A program made the position numbers and the translations under genes. A DNA stretch of 64,000 nt from UBA964 sp037444685 (GTDB taxonomy: Bacteria; Pseudomonadota; Gammaproteobacteria; Steroidobacterales; Steroidobacteraceae), in contig JBBILX010000001.1 of assembly GCA_037444685.1 (NCBI GenBank), positions 124,001 to 188,000 of the forward strand, in the 5' to 3' direction. Shown one piece after another: positions 16,422 through 26,517 of this stretch. The stretch's first letter is position 1. The number at the start of each line of letters is the position of its first letter. The notes beneath the pieces were generated by a model. It saw only the letters and a program-made list of their open reading frames with translations. It was not told the origin of the DNA and did no database searches.

Positions 16422-17384
16422 GGAAGCTCTGCGCAGCCGCCTCTGAGAGCGGTTGCTGAAGCAAAGGTGCCGATGGATTTCATTGGAATGCCGAAAGATT
16501 GGTCGTTAAGGGGCGGTATCTCGGGCCTTTCGGCGGCCTTTCTGCGTTCGCTCCGTTCACAAGAGACACCTCTCCCCGGGCCTCAACAACCGTCGCCACA
16601 GCAGATAGAGATTCGCCAGCGCAAAGGCGGTAAACAGCCGCGCCGTGTTCTTCGCCAGCCCTCGATAGCGCACTCCCGCCCCCTTCGCGCACTGGCGGTG
16701 AAACTCGCTCCAGTACGCCTGGGCCGCCGTCGTCACGAGTGTGTGGACCGTGCCACGCTTGTCAGTGCCCACGTGGCCCTTCATCCCGAAGTGCCAGTCC
16801 TTGCCCTTCCTCGTCTGGTGCATCTCAGGATCGCGCGCCTTCTCGGCGTTCTTCGTCGAGGGTGGAGCCGCGATGATCGTCGCGTCCACGATCGTCCCCG
16901 ACTTCAGCAGCAGGCGCGTTTGCTCCAACAGCGAGCGGATCTGCGCAAAGATCGCCTCGGTCAGGTGGTGCTTCTCCAGCAGGTGGCGAAAGCGCAGGAT
17001 CGTCGTCTCGTCCGGGATCGTATCCTCGGCCAACTCGATCCCGGCAAAGTGGCGCATCGACTCCGAGTCGTACAGCGCGTCCTCCGCCGCCGGGTCCGAC
17101 CGGTTGAACCAGTTCTGCATGAAGTCAATACGCAGCATCCGCTCCATCGGCATTGGCTGCGTGCCGTTACCGGCCTTCGGATAATGGGGTTCGATCAGTC
17201 TGAGCAAATCCGGCCACGGGATCACCGCGTTCATCTCGGCCAGAAAGCGTTCGCGCCGCGTCACCTTGCCCTGGTGACTCCAGCGCTTCAAACGTCGTTT
17301 GCTTTATCGCCACTCGTCCAGATCGGCCGCTGCTGTTCGCTGCACGCAGTATCGGTCATTCAGGATGACCTGTGCAGAGGTTCA
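16422..17384 (-). mobile_element. IS5-family insertion sequence (second copy), internally deleted
   Basis: 963 bp, flanked on both sides by the 4-bp direct repeat CTAG (16418-16421 and 17385-17388). Terminal inverted repeats start ggaagctctgcgcag on the left and match the reverse complement of ctgtgcagaggttca on the right with few mismatches. CTAG duplication is typical of IS5 elements. The element is about 200 bp shorter than a full IS5. The right CTAG overlaps the brnA stop codon. Confidence 0.83.
16557..17291 (-). pseudogene. IS5-family transposase lacking the catalytic C-terminal part
   Basis: 244 residues. The N-terminal two thirds are normal: VIPWPDLLRLIEPHYPKAGNG, DETTILRFRHLLEK, SGTIVDATI with the first Asp, FGMKGHVGTD. 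After VHTLVTTAAQA the sequence jumps to YWSEFHRQCAKGAG and then VRYRGLAKNTARLF, so the segment with the second Asp and the segment with the Glu are both missing. The second loss looks like recombination between two RYR-encoding stretches. As in the first copy, ATA stands where a start is expected upstream. It cannot transpose itself. Confidence 0.85.
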
Positions 17385-17657
17385 CTAGAGCTTGGCGTTG
17401 ACGTACTTCGCCAGGATCATCTTCGCCGCGGTCTGGTAGCCCACTCCCAGCTCCCGTCCGCGGCGCCGCAACGCTTCCTTGAGGTCATCGTTCAACAATA
17501 TTGAGGTGGGCCGCTGCGCGCGTACGACGACGCTCGTACCGGCGGCCTTGATGTCCGCCCCTAGATCGCGACGCTCGAACTCGCGCAGCGCCGGATCGTT
17601 GCGTCGCGCGCTCCTCGCGGTCTTGCGCGGCCTAGTCTTTCGGCTCGATCGCGGCAT
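17385..17657 (-). CDS. brnA: BrnA-like antitoxin
   Basis: 90 residues. A basic, Arg/Lys-rich N terminus is followed by a ribbon-helix-helix-like C-terminal region (SILLNDDLKEALRRRGRELGVGYQTAAKMILAKYV), typical of BrnA, which neutralises the BrnT RNase and represses the operon. The ATG at 17657 overlaps the toxin gene by 26 bases. Its TAG stop lies inside the CTAG target duplication of the neighbouring IS, so insertion left the protein intact. Confidence 0.82.
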   Translation of the reverse strand: MPRSSRKTRPRKTARSARRNDPALREFERRDLGADIKAAGTSVVVRAQRPTSILLNDDLKEALRRRGRELGVGYQTAAKMILAKYVNAKL

Positions 17658-17967
17658 CGTAGATCTCCTTCTCTTTGCGGCGCATCGCGCGGCAGCTGAT
17701 GGATCGAAGCCGGTCCCCCCAGCGAGCGAAGACCAGCGCGGCGTGACGTTCATCCGCGCTCGTTCCCAGCAGTAGGTAACGTGCTTCGTCATGAACGGGC
17801 TCGACGATTCGGCCAGCGAACAGCACGGGGCCGTCGAGCAGACTGTCAAGGGCCGCAGCGGAGAATCGATACTTGGACTCGCTCTTCGTCGCGTTACCTG
17901 CGTCCCATTCCGTTACCGGTCGTTCCTGCAGCCACGCGGCGACATCCGGGGCCGATACGAGCTTCAC
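17632..17967 (-). CDS. brnT: BrnT-like ribonuclease toxin
   Basis: 111 residues from a GTG at 17967. The core VTEWDAGNATKSESKYRFS, then VEPVHDEARYLLLGTSADERHAALVFARWGDRLRSISCRAMRRKEKEIYDA, follows the BrnT pattern (EWD near the start, DER..., IR.IS.R.A...E...Y at the end). The N-terminal extension MKLVSAPDVAAWLQE is unusual. It is toxin-first in the operon, as is normal for brnTA. The whole set of catalytic residues seems present, so it is likely functional. Confidence 0.83.
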   Translation of the reverse strand: MKLVSAPDVAAWLQERPVTEWDAGNATKSESKYRFSAAALDSLLDGPVLFAGRIVEPVHDEARYLLLGTSADERHAALVFARWGDRLRSISCRAMRRKEKEIYDAAIEPKD

Positions 17968-17975
17968 GTCCGGTC

Positions 17976-18004
17976 AGTATAGCCATCACATAGCTATGTG
18001 TTGA
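17976..18004 (-). promoter_or_regulatory. brnTA promoter with 14-bp palindromic operator
   Basis: The perfect palindrome CACATAGCTATGTG (17987-18000) lies just upstream of a -10 TATACT (17976-17981, minus strand) and 9 bases upstream of that the brnT GTG region begins. A palindrome between -35 and -10 is where BrnA-type autorepressors bind. The -35 is weak, which fits tight repression. Confidence 0.7.
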
Positions 18005-18234
18005 GGGCGAGCTGCGGCGTGCGGTGAGCCGAATGCAGCCGATCGGAGGCCTCGGCAGCGGCTCGTCCCGCTTTCGTGGACACCCGACCGTTCTGTTCGG
18101 AGGATTTCTAACCTCATCTCCGATTTCCGGACGTTCTGGTGCTGCATGGGCTCTGCGCTTGCTGGGATACAAGAGGGCCCGCGACAGGCGGCCGCGATAC
18201 GAACGATCGCAGCCGCCCGTCCCGGGTCGGGCGC

Positions 18235-18507
18235 TCAGCGGCCAGCGTCGCGCACCTGATCCGCCTTTTCCTCGAGCGCATCTGCGCTGCGTTCGGCGGA
18301 CTCGCGTGCCGCATCGGCCTGATTCTCCATGGTCTGCTCGGTCGGCGAGTCGACGCCGTCGGCCCGCGCGTCCATCTGATCGGCGTGGTTCTCCGTCGCG
18401 TCCGCGGCCTGCGCGGCCTGGTCGTGCACGGTGTCGGCCCGATTCTCCAGCGCGTCCGCCTGCTGTTCGGCCTCGCGCGAGGTGCATCCGGCGGCGATCA
18501 GCGCCAT
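18235..18507 (-). CDS. Small coiled-coil lipoprotein, start region frame-disturbed
   Basis: The body reads GCTSREAEQQADALENRADTV followed by repeating Ala/Glu/Asp-rich helix (ADATENHADQMDARADG, ADAARESAERSADALEEKADQV), a Lpp-like rod. The lipobox is ALIAAGC. The in-frame ATG at 18507 leaves almost no signal peptide. A much better start, the ATG at 18545 with AGGAG six bases before it, encodes MKSIAGRFAC in another frame. One base change in between would fuse them into a normal lipoprotein signal, so this is either a recent frameshift or a sequence error. The 234 bases between this gene and the brn operator (18001-18234) show no gene. Confidence 0.6.
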   Translation of the reverse strand: MALIAAGCTSREAEQQADALENRADTVHDQAAQAADATENHADQMDARADGVDSPTEQTMENQADAARESAERSADALEEKADQVRDAGR

Positions 18508-18729
18508 GCCGCACAACAGGCGAATCGGCCTGCGATCGATTTCATGCTCACTCCTGGTCTCCCGGCGCCGCGGACGGATCGCAACCGGAGGTCCGGCGGC
18601 GCGTACGTTGAAACGTTCATGCGAATGCTGCGATCTCGGCGGCCAGCGTGGCGAGTGCAGCGAAGCGGGTGGAGACGAGGAGGTAGGCTGTTGCAGTAGG
18701 AAACGTTCCACCCGGCGCTCGCATGGCTG

Positions 18730-21700
18730 CTATCGCAGCCGGCGTCGCAGGCCGAGCTGCAGCGTGTCGACGTCGTTGCGCGAGCCGATGCGGTAGCGAT
18801 CGGCTTCGAATGTGAAGGCCCAGCGCTCGCGCGGTATCCAGGCGAGCTGCAGTCCGAAAGCGGGGTCGCTCTCGTTCTCCGAACGCGTGACGAACGTCGA
18901 GCCCGCCGTCACGTCGATGCGCGAGCGCCAGGCGAGCAGGCCGATGCGCGGCTCGAGCTCGAATCCCCTGCCGAGGGCGAAAGCCCAGCCGACGCTCAGC
19001 CTGGCCCCGCGACCGGCGTGACCGAGGCCGTCGGCGACGGCGCTGGCGAGCGCCGCCGAGCTGGCGGTCGTCGCCGTGACGTCCACATCGTAGCGGCCGA
19101 GCTGCACGAAGGCGGCGCTCAGCGTAGGGCCGGCCGCGAAGCGATAGCCCGCAGACAGCGTTGCCGCGAAGCGTGACCGCTCGGCGTCGACGTCGGCGCG
19201 AAACCCGGCCGCCGCCAGGCGCGAGGCGACGTCCTGGCCGCTGAGCGAGGAGCGGGCGACGCCCGCGGAGGCGCCCACGAACCAGCCGGCCTCGTCGGCC
19301 GCCACCGCCGGCGCCGCGGACGCACTCAGCAGCATCGCTGCCCAGGTGACGCCGCGCGCGGCGCGGGGCGCCGTCGCGCACCTGTGCTCCGGCGCACGCA
19401 TGCGCAGCCCCGCACCCAGCAGCAGCGCGAGCAGGGTCAGCAGTCCGAGACTGCCGCCGCCGCCCTTGCCGTACTTGGCTTCGACGGTCACGGTCTGCTG
19501 CTCAGGCGCGTCGTTGTCGACGATCGTGACGACGGCACTTGGGGGCGTGCCGAGCGCGGCGCCACCGCTGGGCGCAGAGAGCGTCACCGTCACCGTCTCG
19601 TTGCCCTCATTGGCGGCGTCGTCGAGGACGTTGAGGACCACGGTTTTCGCCGCGCCGTCGCCGGCCGCCCAGCTGACGGTGGTGGAGAGAGCGGTGTAAT
19701 CCGTGCCGGCGGTGGCGGATCCGCCACCGCTGGCCACGCTCACGCCGACAGCGCCGTCGGTGCCGGCGGTGCGCGTCAGGGTGAGGGTGACGGATCCGCC
19801 GTTCTCGTTGACGCTGTAGCTCGCCGCGCCGAACTGGATCGTGCCGGGTTGGGACGCGGGCTGCACGCCGGTACCCGTGAGCCCGACGACCGTTGGACTG
19901 CCGCTCGCGTTCGACGGCACCGAGAGCTGCGCGGCACGCGCCCCGGCGGCCGTCGGCGCGAACGTCACGCCGAGCGAGCAGCTGGCATTGGGCGCGATCG
20001 TCTGGCCGGAGCAGGTGTCGGTGCCGACGGTGAAGTCGGCGGCGTTGGCACCCGTTCGCGTCACCGTGCCGACGACCAGGGCGGCATTGCCGGTGTTGGT
20101 GAGCGTGCTCGTCTGCGCGGCGCTGGTCGCGCCGACGTTGACGGTGCCGAAGTTCAGCGCGCTCGCGCTCAGCGAGACGACGGGCGCCGCGACGTCGTTG
20201 TCCGTGATGGTGAGTACGGCGCTCGTCTGCGTGCCGAGCGTGGCGCCGCCGCCGGCGTTCGAGAGCGCCAGGTTGATCGTCTCGCCGCCTTCGACGGCCG
20301 CATCGTCCAGCAGGGCGACGCCGAAGAACTTCGTGGCGGTATCGCCGTCCGCCCAGTTGAGCGTACCGGAGGCGGCCGTGTAGTCGGCGCCCGCCGTGGC
20401 GCTGCCGTTCGACGTCGCGTACTGCACGGAGACCGCGCCCGCGCTGCCGCCGCTGCGCGTCACGCCGATCTGCACCGTGGTGTCGCCTTCCGGCGAGCTG
20501 AAGGTCGCGGCCGCAAACTGCAGCGCGCCGGCGGAAGCCGCACCCAGCAGGTCCGGCGTCACGCGCGCGATGAATGCATCGCTTCCGCCCTGCAGCGTCG
20601 GTCGCGCGCCGCCGGCGGTGTTGGGAAAGTTGTTGGAGGTAGATCCGCCCGCGATGTACAGGCTGGTGTTGGTGGGATGGACGGCGACCGCCTGCGGCTG
20701 GGTGAGGCCGTTGCCGCCCAGGTAGGTCGCCTGAATGATGGCGCCGAGATCGGCGCGCAGACGAACGGCGAGTCCCGGCGTGCTCGAGCCGGTCGGTTGG
20801 GTCGGCTGCAGCCCGCCGCCGGTGTTGGGCAGGTTGGGGTTGCCATCCGCGACGGCGAAAACGTCGCCGCTCACCGGATCGATCGTCATGTGGCCGTTGA
20901 AGCCCCGCAGTGTCGGCCCGCCGAAGCTGTTGTTGGCATTGCCGTAGAACGTGCCGTTGACGACGGCGGTCAGGGAGGGATTCAGCCGCAGCACCACGAG
21001 GCAGTTGAAGGTGCCGCTGCAGGTGCTCTGGCCGCCGGAGGTGGTGGCGTTCGCGGGCAGCTGCGCGCCGGTCTTCGAAGTGCTGAGCACGTAGATGTCG
21101 CCGTTCGAGGGATGGCGCTGGATGGCGGCGCCTTCCGCGATATTGCTGGCGCCCAGGCCGGTGATCCAGGTGCTCTGCGGATTCGCGGTCAGCGTCTCGT
21201 TCAGTCGGGCGATCCACGCACCCGAACTGAGCCCGTCGAGGGCGCCGCCGACGGTGTTCGGAATCGCGCCGAGGCCGGTGAAGCCGCCCCCGACGAGATA
21301 GACCTCGTTCGAGCCTGGATCGGCCGTCATGCCGGTGCAGCGGTTGCGATCGCCGAAGTAGCTGATCTGGGTGAAGCTCGCCAACGTGACGGGCATGCGC
21401 ACGACGAACGCCGCCCGCTCGCCGCTGACGTTGCTCGCGTCGAAGCCGCCGGCGGTGTTGGGCAAGGTTGCGGAGCGCGTCTCACCGCAGGCGTACAGGG
21501 CGCCGTTCGTCGGATGGAGCAACAGGGCGTTGACCTGCGTGTCGAGATTCTGCGTGCCGCCGAGATAGGTCGCGCTCGTGATCGAAGCGAGCGACAGGGG
21601 CAGGCGGGCGATGAAGCCATTCTGCGCGGTGCCCGGATTCGGATCGCTCGGCTGTGCGCTGCCGACGGTGGTCGGGAAGCCGCTGACCGTCCGACCGGCG

Positions 21701-22755
21701 ACGAAGACGTCGGTCGCGGTGACGAGCAGTGCGTTGGCGTCGCCGTCCCCCGAGGCGGCACCGATGTAGGTCGCCTGCAGCAGGGTGGTCAGATCGGCGC
21801 TGAGACGCGCGATGAAGCCGTTGCCGACGCTGGAAGTGGCCACGGCGCCGCCGGCGACCGCGGGAAAATCCGTGGAGTCCGTGAACCCGGCGACGTACAC
21901 CTCGCCGTTGGTCGGATGGATGGCGATCGCGCGCACCGCCTCGATGCCGAAGCTCGTGCCACCGCCGCCGAGGTAGGTGGACTGGATGTACGGATCGATG
22001 AGCAGGGGGCGGTCGGGATCATGCGCGCCGACCTCGAAGCCGTAGGCGCCGTCCTCGACGCGGTAGCGCGCGGCGACGGCGACGCGCGCCGCCGGATCGT
22101 GCAGCGCCCGGGCGGGGTCGGCTCCCGCCACCGGCTGGAAGGCGATCGGCGCGGCGAAACGAACCGGCCCGTGACCGGTTTCGATCACCAGCGATCCGTC
22201 GCCCGCGTCGACGCGCAGCGACAATGCGCCTTCGATCGCGAGACGGATCGCATCGGGCGAGGCGCCGGGGGCGATCGTGAAGATCTTCTCGAAGTTGCGC
22301 GGGCGCGCGGCGAGCGCGACGTCGACGCCGGGCCATACATCGTTGAACGAGAGGCGCTGGACGGTCGGCACGTCCTCGAGCGACCGATCCGCGCGCAGGA
22401 ATGCCACTCGAGACGGCGCGAGCTCATCTGCGCGGGGGCGCGGCCGGGATCGCCCGCCGACGAAGCGCTCCGTCAGCACCCAGTCGGTCGCAGCACCGGC
22501 GTGCAGCCGATAGACGACGTCGCCGGCATGGGTCACGAACACGCGGCCGGCGAAGGTGTCGGTGTAGTACGCCACGCGCGCATCGGTCTGACCGCGATTG
22601 GCGATGAAGGGCAGGCCGGCGAGGCTCGCACCGGCGCGCTCGACGAGGGGCGCCGGCTGCGCCCCGGGTGGCGAAGTCGTCGCGTGGCTCGTCGGCAGAC
22701 ACAGACCCACACAGGCCGCGGCGACCGCGGCCGTCCACAGTTGGCTTCGAAACAT
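18730..22755 (-). CDS. Giant SBBP beta-propeller/Calx-beta surface protein fused to an outer-membrane beta-barrel
   Basis: 1,341 residues from the ATG at 22755 (GGGAGAG upstream; a longer start at 22806 would bury the signal peptide). Order: Sec signal (VAAACVGLCLPTSHA); N-terminal beta domain with PFIANRGQTDARV; SBBP repeats (about 255-735; AIHPTNGEVYVAGFT-type units); Calx-beta (about 740-850, SPEGDTTVQIGVTRSGG); choice-of-anchor/ASH domain (about 860-960, LNFGTVNVG); second Calx-beta (about 970-1085); GKGGGGSLGLLTLLALLLGAGLRMR at about 1096-1120, a GlyGly-CTERM-like anchor. Normally the protein would end there. Instead the frame runs on through a second signal-like stretch (MLLSASAAPAVAA) into an OmpA-like barrel of about 190 residues (WFVGASAGVARSS to LGLRRRLR). 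Last gene of the sigma/kinase cluster. Confidence 0.85.
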   Translation of the reverse strand: MFRSQLWTAAVAAACVGLCLPTSHATTSPPGAQPAPLVERAGASLAGLPFIANRGQTDARVAYYTDTFAGRVFVTHAGDVVYRLHAGAATDWVLTERFVGGRSRPRPRADELAPSRVAFLRADRSLEDVPTVQRLSFNDVWPGVDVALAARPRNFEKIFTIAPGASPDAIRLAIEGALSLRVDAGDGSLVIETGHGPVRFAAPIAFQPVAGADPARALHDPAARVAVAARYRVEDGAYGFEVGAHDPDRPLLIDPYIQSTYLGGGGTSFGIEAVRAIAIHPTNGEVYVAGFTDSTDFPAVAGGAVATSSVGNGFIARLSADLTTLLQATYIGAASGDGDANALLVTATDVFVAGRTVSGFPTTVGSAQPSDPNPGTAQNGFIARLPLSLASITSATYLGGTQNLDTQVNALLLHPTNGALYACGETRSATLPNTAGGFDASNVSGERAAFVVRMPVTLASFTQISYFGDRNRCTGMTADPGSNEVYLVGGGFTGLGAIPNTVGGALDGLSSGAWIARLNETLTANPQSTWITGLGASNIAEGAAIQRHPSNGDIYVLSTSKTGAQLPANATTSGGQSTCSGTFNCLVVLRLNPSLTAVVNGTFYGNANNSFGGPTLRGFNGHMTIDPVSGDVFAVADGNPNLPNTGGGLQPTQPTGSSTPGLAVRLRADLGAIIQATYLGGNGLTQPQAVAVHPTNTSLYIAGGSTSNNFPNTAGGARPTLQGGSDAFIARVTPDLLGAASAGALQFAAATFSSPEGDTTVQIGVTRSGGSAGAVSVQYATSNGSATAGADYTAASGTLNWADGDTATKFFGVALLDDAAVEGGETINLALSNAGGGATLGTQTSAVLTITDNDVAAPVVSLSASALNFGTVNVGATSAAQTSTLTNTGNAALVVGTVTRTGANAADFTVGTDTCSGQTIAPNASCSLGVTFAPTAAGARAAQLSVPSNASGSPTVVGLTGTGVQPASQPGTIQFGAASYSVNENGGSVTLTLTRTAGTDGAVGVSVASGGGSATAGTDYTALSTTVSWAAGDGAAKTVVLNVLDDAANEGNETVTVTLSAPSGGAALGTPPSAVVTIVDNDAPEQQTVTVEAKYGKGGGGSLGLLTLLALLLGAGLRMRAPEHRCATAPRAARGVTWAAMLLSASAAPAVAADEAGWFVGASAGVARSSLSGQDVASRLAAAGFRADVDAERSRFAATLSAGYRFAAGPTLSAAFVQLGRYDVDVTATTASSAALASAVADGLGHAGRGARLSVGWAFALGRGFELEPRIGLLAWRSRIDVTAGSTFVTRSENESDPAFGLQLAWIPRERWAFTFEADRYRIGSRNDVDTLQLGLRRRLR

Positions 22756-22795
22756 GACGGCGCTCTCCCGAAATCCCGGGCAGGCGCGAATGCAC

Positions 22796-22820
22796 GGCCG
22801 GGTCACCCACCCGGCCTTTT
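22796..22820. other. Strong hairpin in the leader of the propeller-protein gene
   Basis: A perfect 8-bp stem GGCCGGGT/ACCCGGCC with a 5-base loop (22796-22816) followed by TTTT on the plus strand. In the direction of the surrounding genes (minus) it has no T-run, so it is a leader hairpin there, sitting between the kinase stop (22876) and the surface-protein start (22755). On the plus strand it would terminate antisense transcripts. Confidence 0.55.
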
Positions 22821-22875
22821 CTGGGCTGCACGCGCCCGTCCCGTCGGAGCAGACGGAAACGCGCGCGAAAACGGC

Positions 22876-25905
<3,030 letters not shown>

Positions 25906-25907
25906 GG

Positions 25908-26507
25908 CTAGCGCCTCAGCGCGCGGAACAGGAACGCGCGCGACTTCATCCAGTCGCGCTTCACGGTGGCCGGCGAGAGCTCGAGCGTCGCGGCGACGTC
26001 CTCGATCGACAGTCCGGCGAAGAAGCGCATCTCGACGATGCGCGCACCACGCTCGTCGATGCGGGACAGTTCCGTCAGCGCCGCATCCAGCCGTTCGAAC
26101 TGCTCCTGATCGACCGGGTCCTGCGCGTTTTCGGTGGACACGGTGACCCGGATCAGATCCCCGCCGCGCTTCAGGGCACGACGTTCCCGCAGCCGATCGA
26201 CGATGACGCTGCGCATGAGGCGGGCGGCGTAGGCGTAGAACGCACGCCGATCCGCACCGGGCAGGCCGGTCCGGCCTGCCAGGCGCACGTAGGCTTCGTT
26301 GACGAGGCCGCAGGCGTCGAGTTCGGTGAGCGCGGGTGCCTGGGCGAGTCGGGCGCGGGCGATCGACACCAGCTCGCTATGGACCCGGCGAAACAGCTCG
26401 TCCCGTGCCGCCACGTCGCCGTCCCGCGAAGCGGACAGCAACTCGGTGATGTCGCCCACCTTCGGGTCTCCGCCCTGGATGTCGCGGGACAGCATAGCGC
26501 GCCCCAC
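25908..26507 (-). CDS. ECF sigma factor of the kinase-linked (TIGR02999-like) type
   Basis: 199 residues from a GTG at 26507; an ATG at 26495 is an equally good start. Sigma-2 region: LVNEAYVRLAG and RRAFYAYAARLMRSVIVDRLRER. Sigma-4 region: EMRFFAGLSIEDVAATLELSPATVKRDWMKSRAFLFRAL. The long linker and AFYAYAARLMR are the marks of the ECF group found beside Ser/Thr kinases, which lacks a classical anti-sigma factor gene; none is seen here. It lies 10 bases after the histidine kinase remnant and 2 before the kinase gene. Confidence 0.92.
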   Translation of the reverse strand: MGRAMLSRDIQGGDPKVGDITELLSASRDGDVAARDELFRRVHSELVSIARARLAQAPALTELDACGLVNEAYVRLAGRTGLPGADRRAFYAYAARLMRSVIVDRLRERRALKRGGDLIRVTVSTENAQDPVDQEQFERLDAALTELSRIDERGARIVEMRFFAGLSIEDVAATLELSPATVKRDWMKSRAFLFRALRR

Positions 26508-26517
26508 GCGGCCATGA

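Noticed and set aside
22796..22820. A rho-independent terminator between the kinase and the propeller gene
   Set aside because: The T-run lies on the plus strand only, so it would not stop transcription in the direction of these genes.
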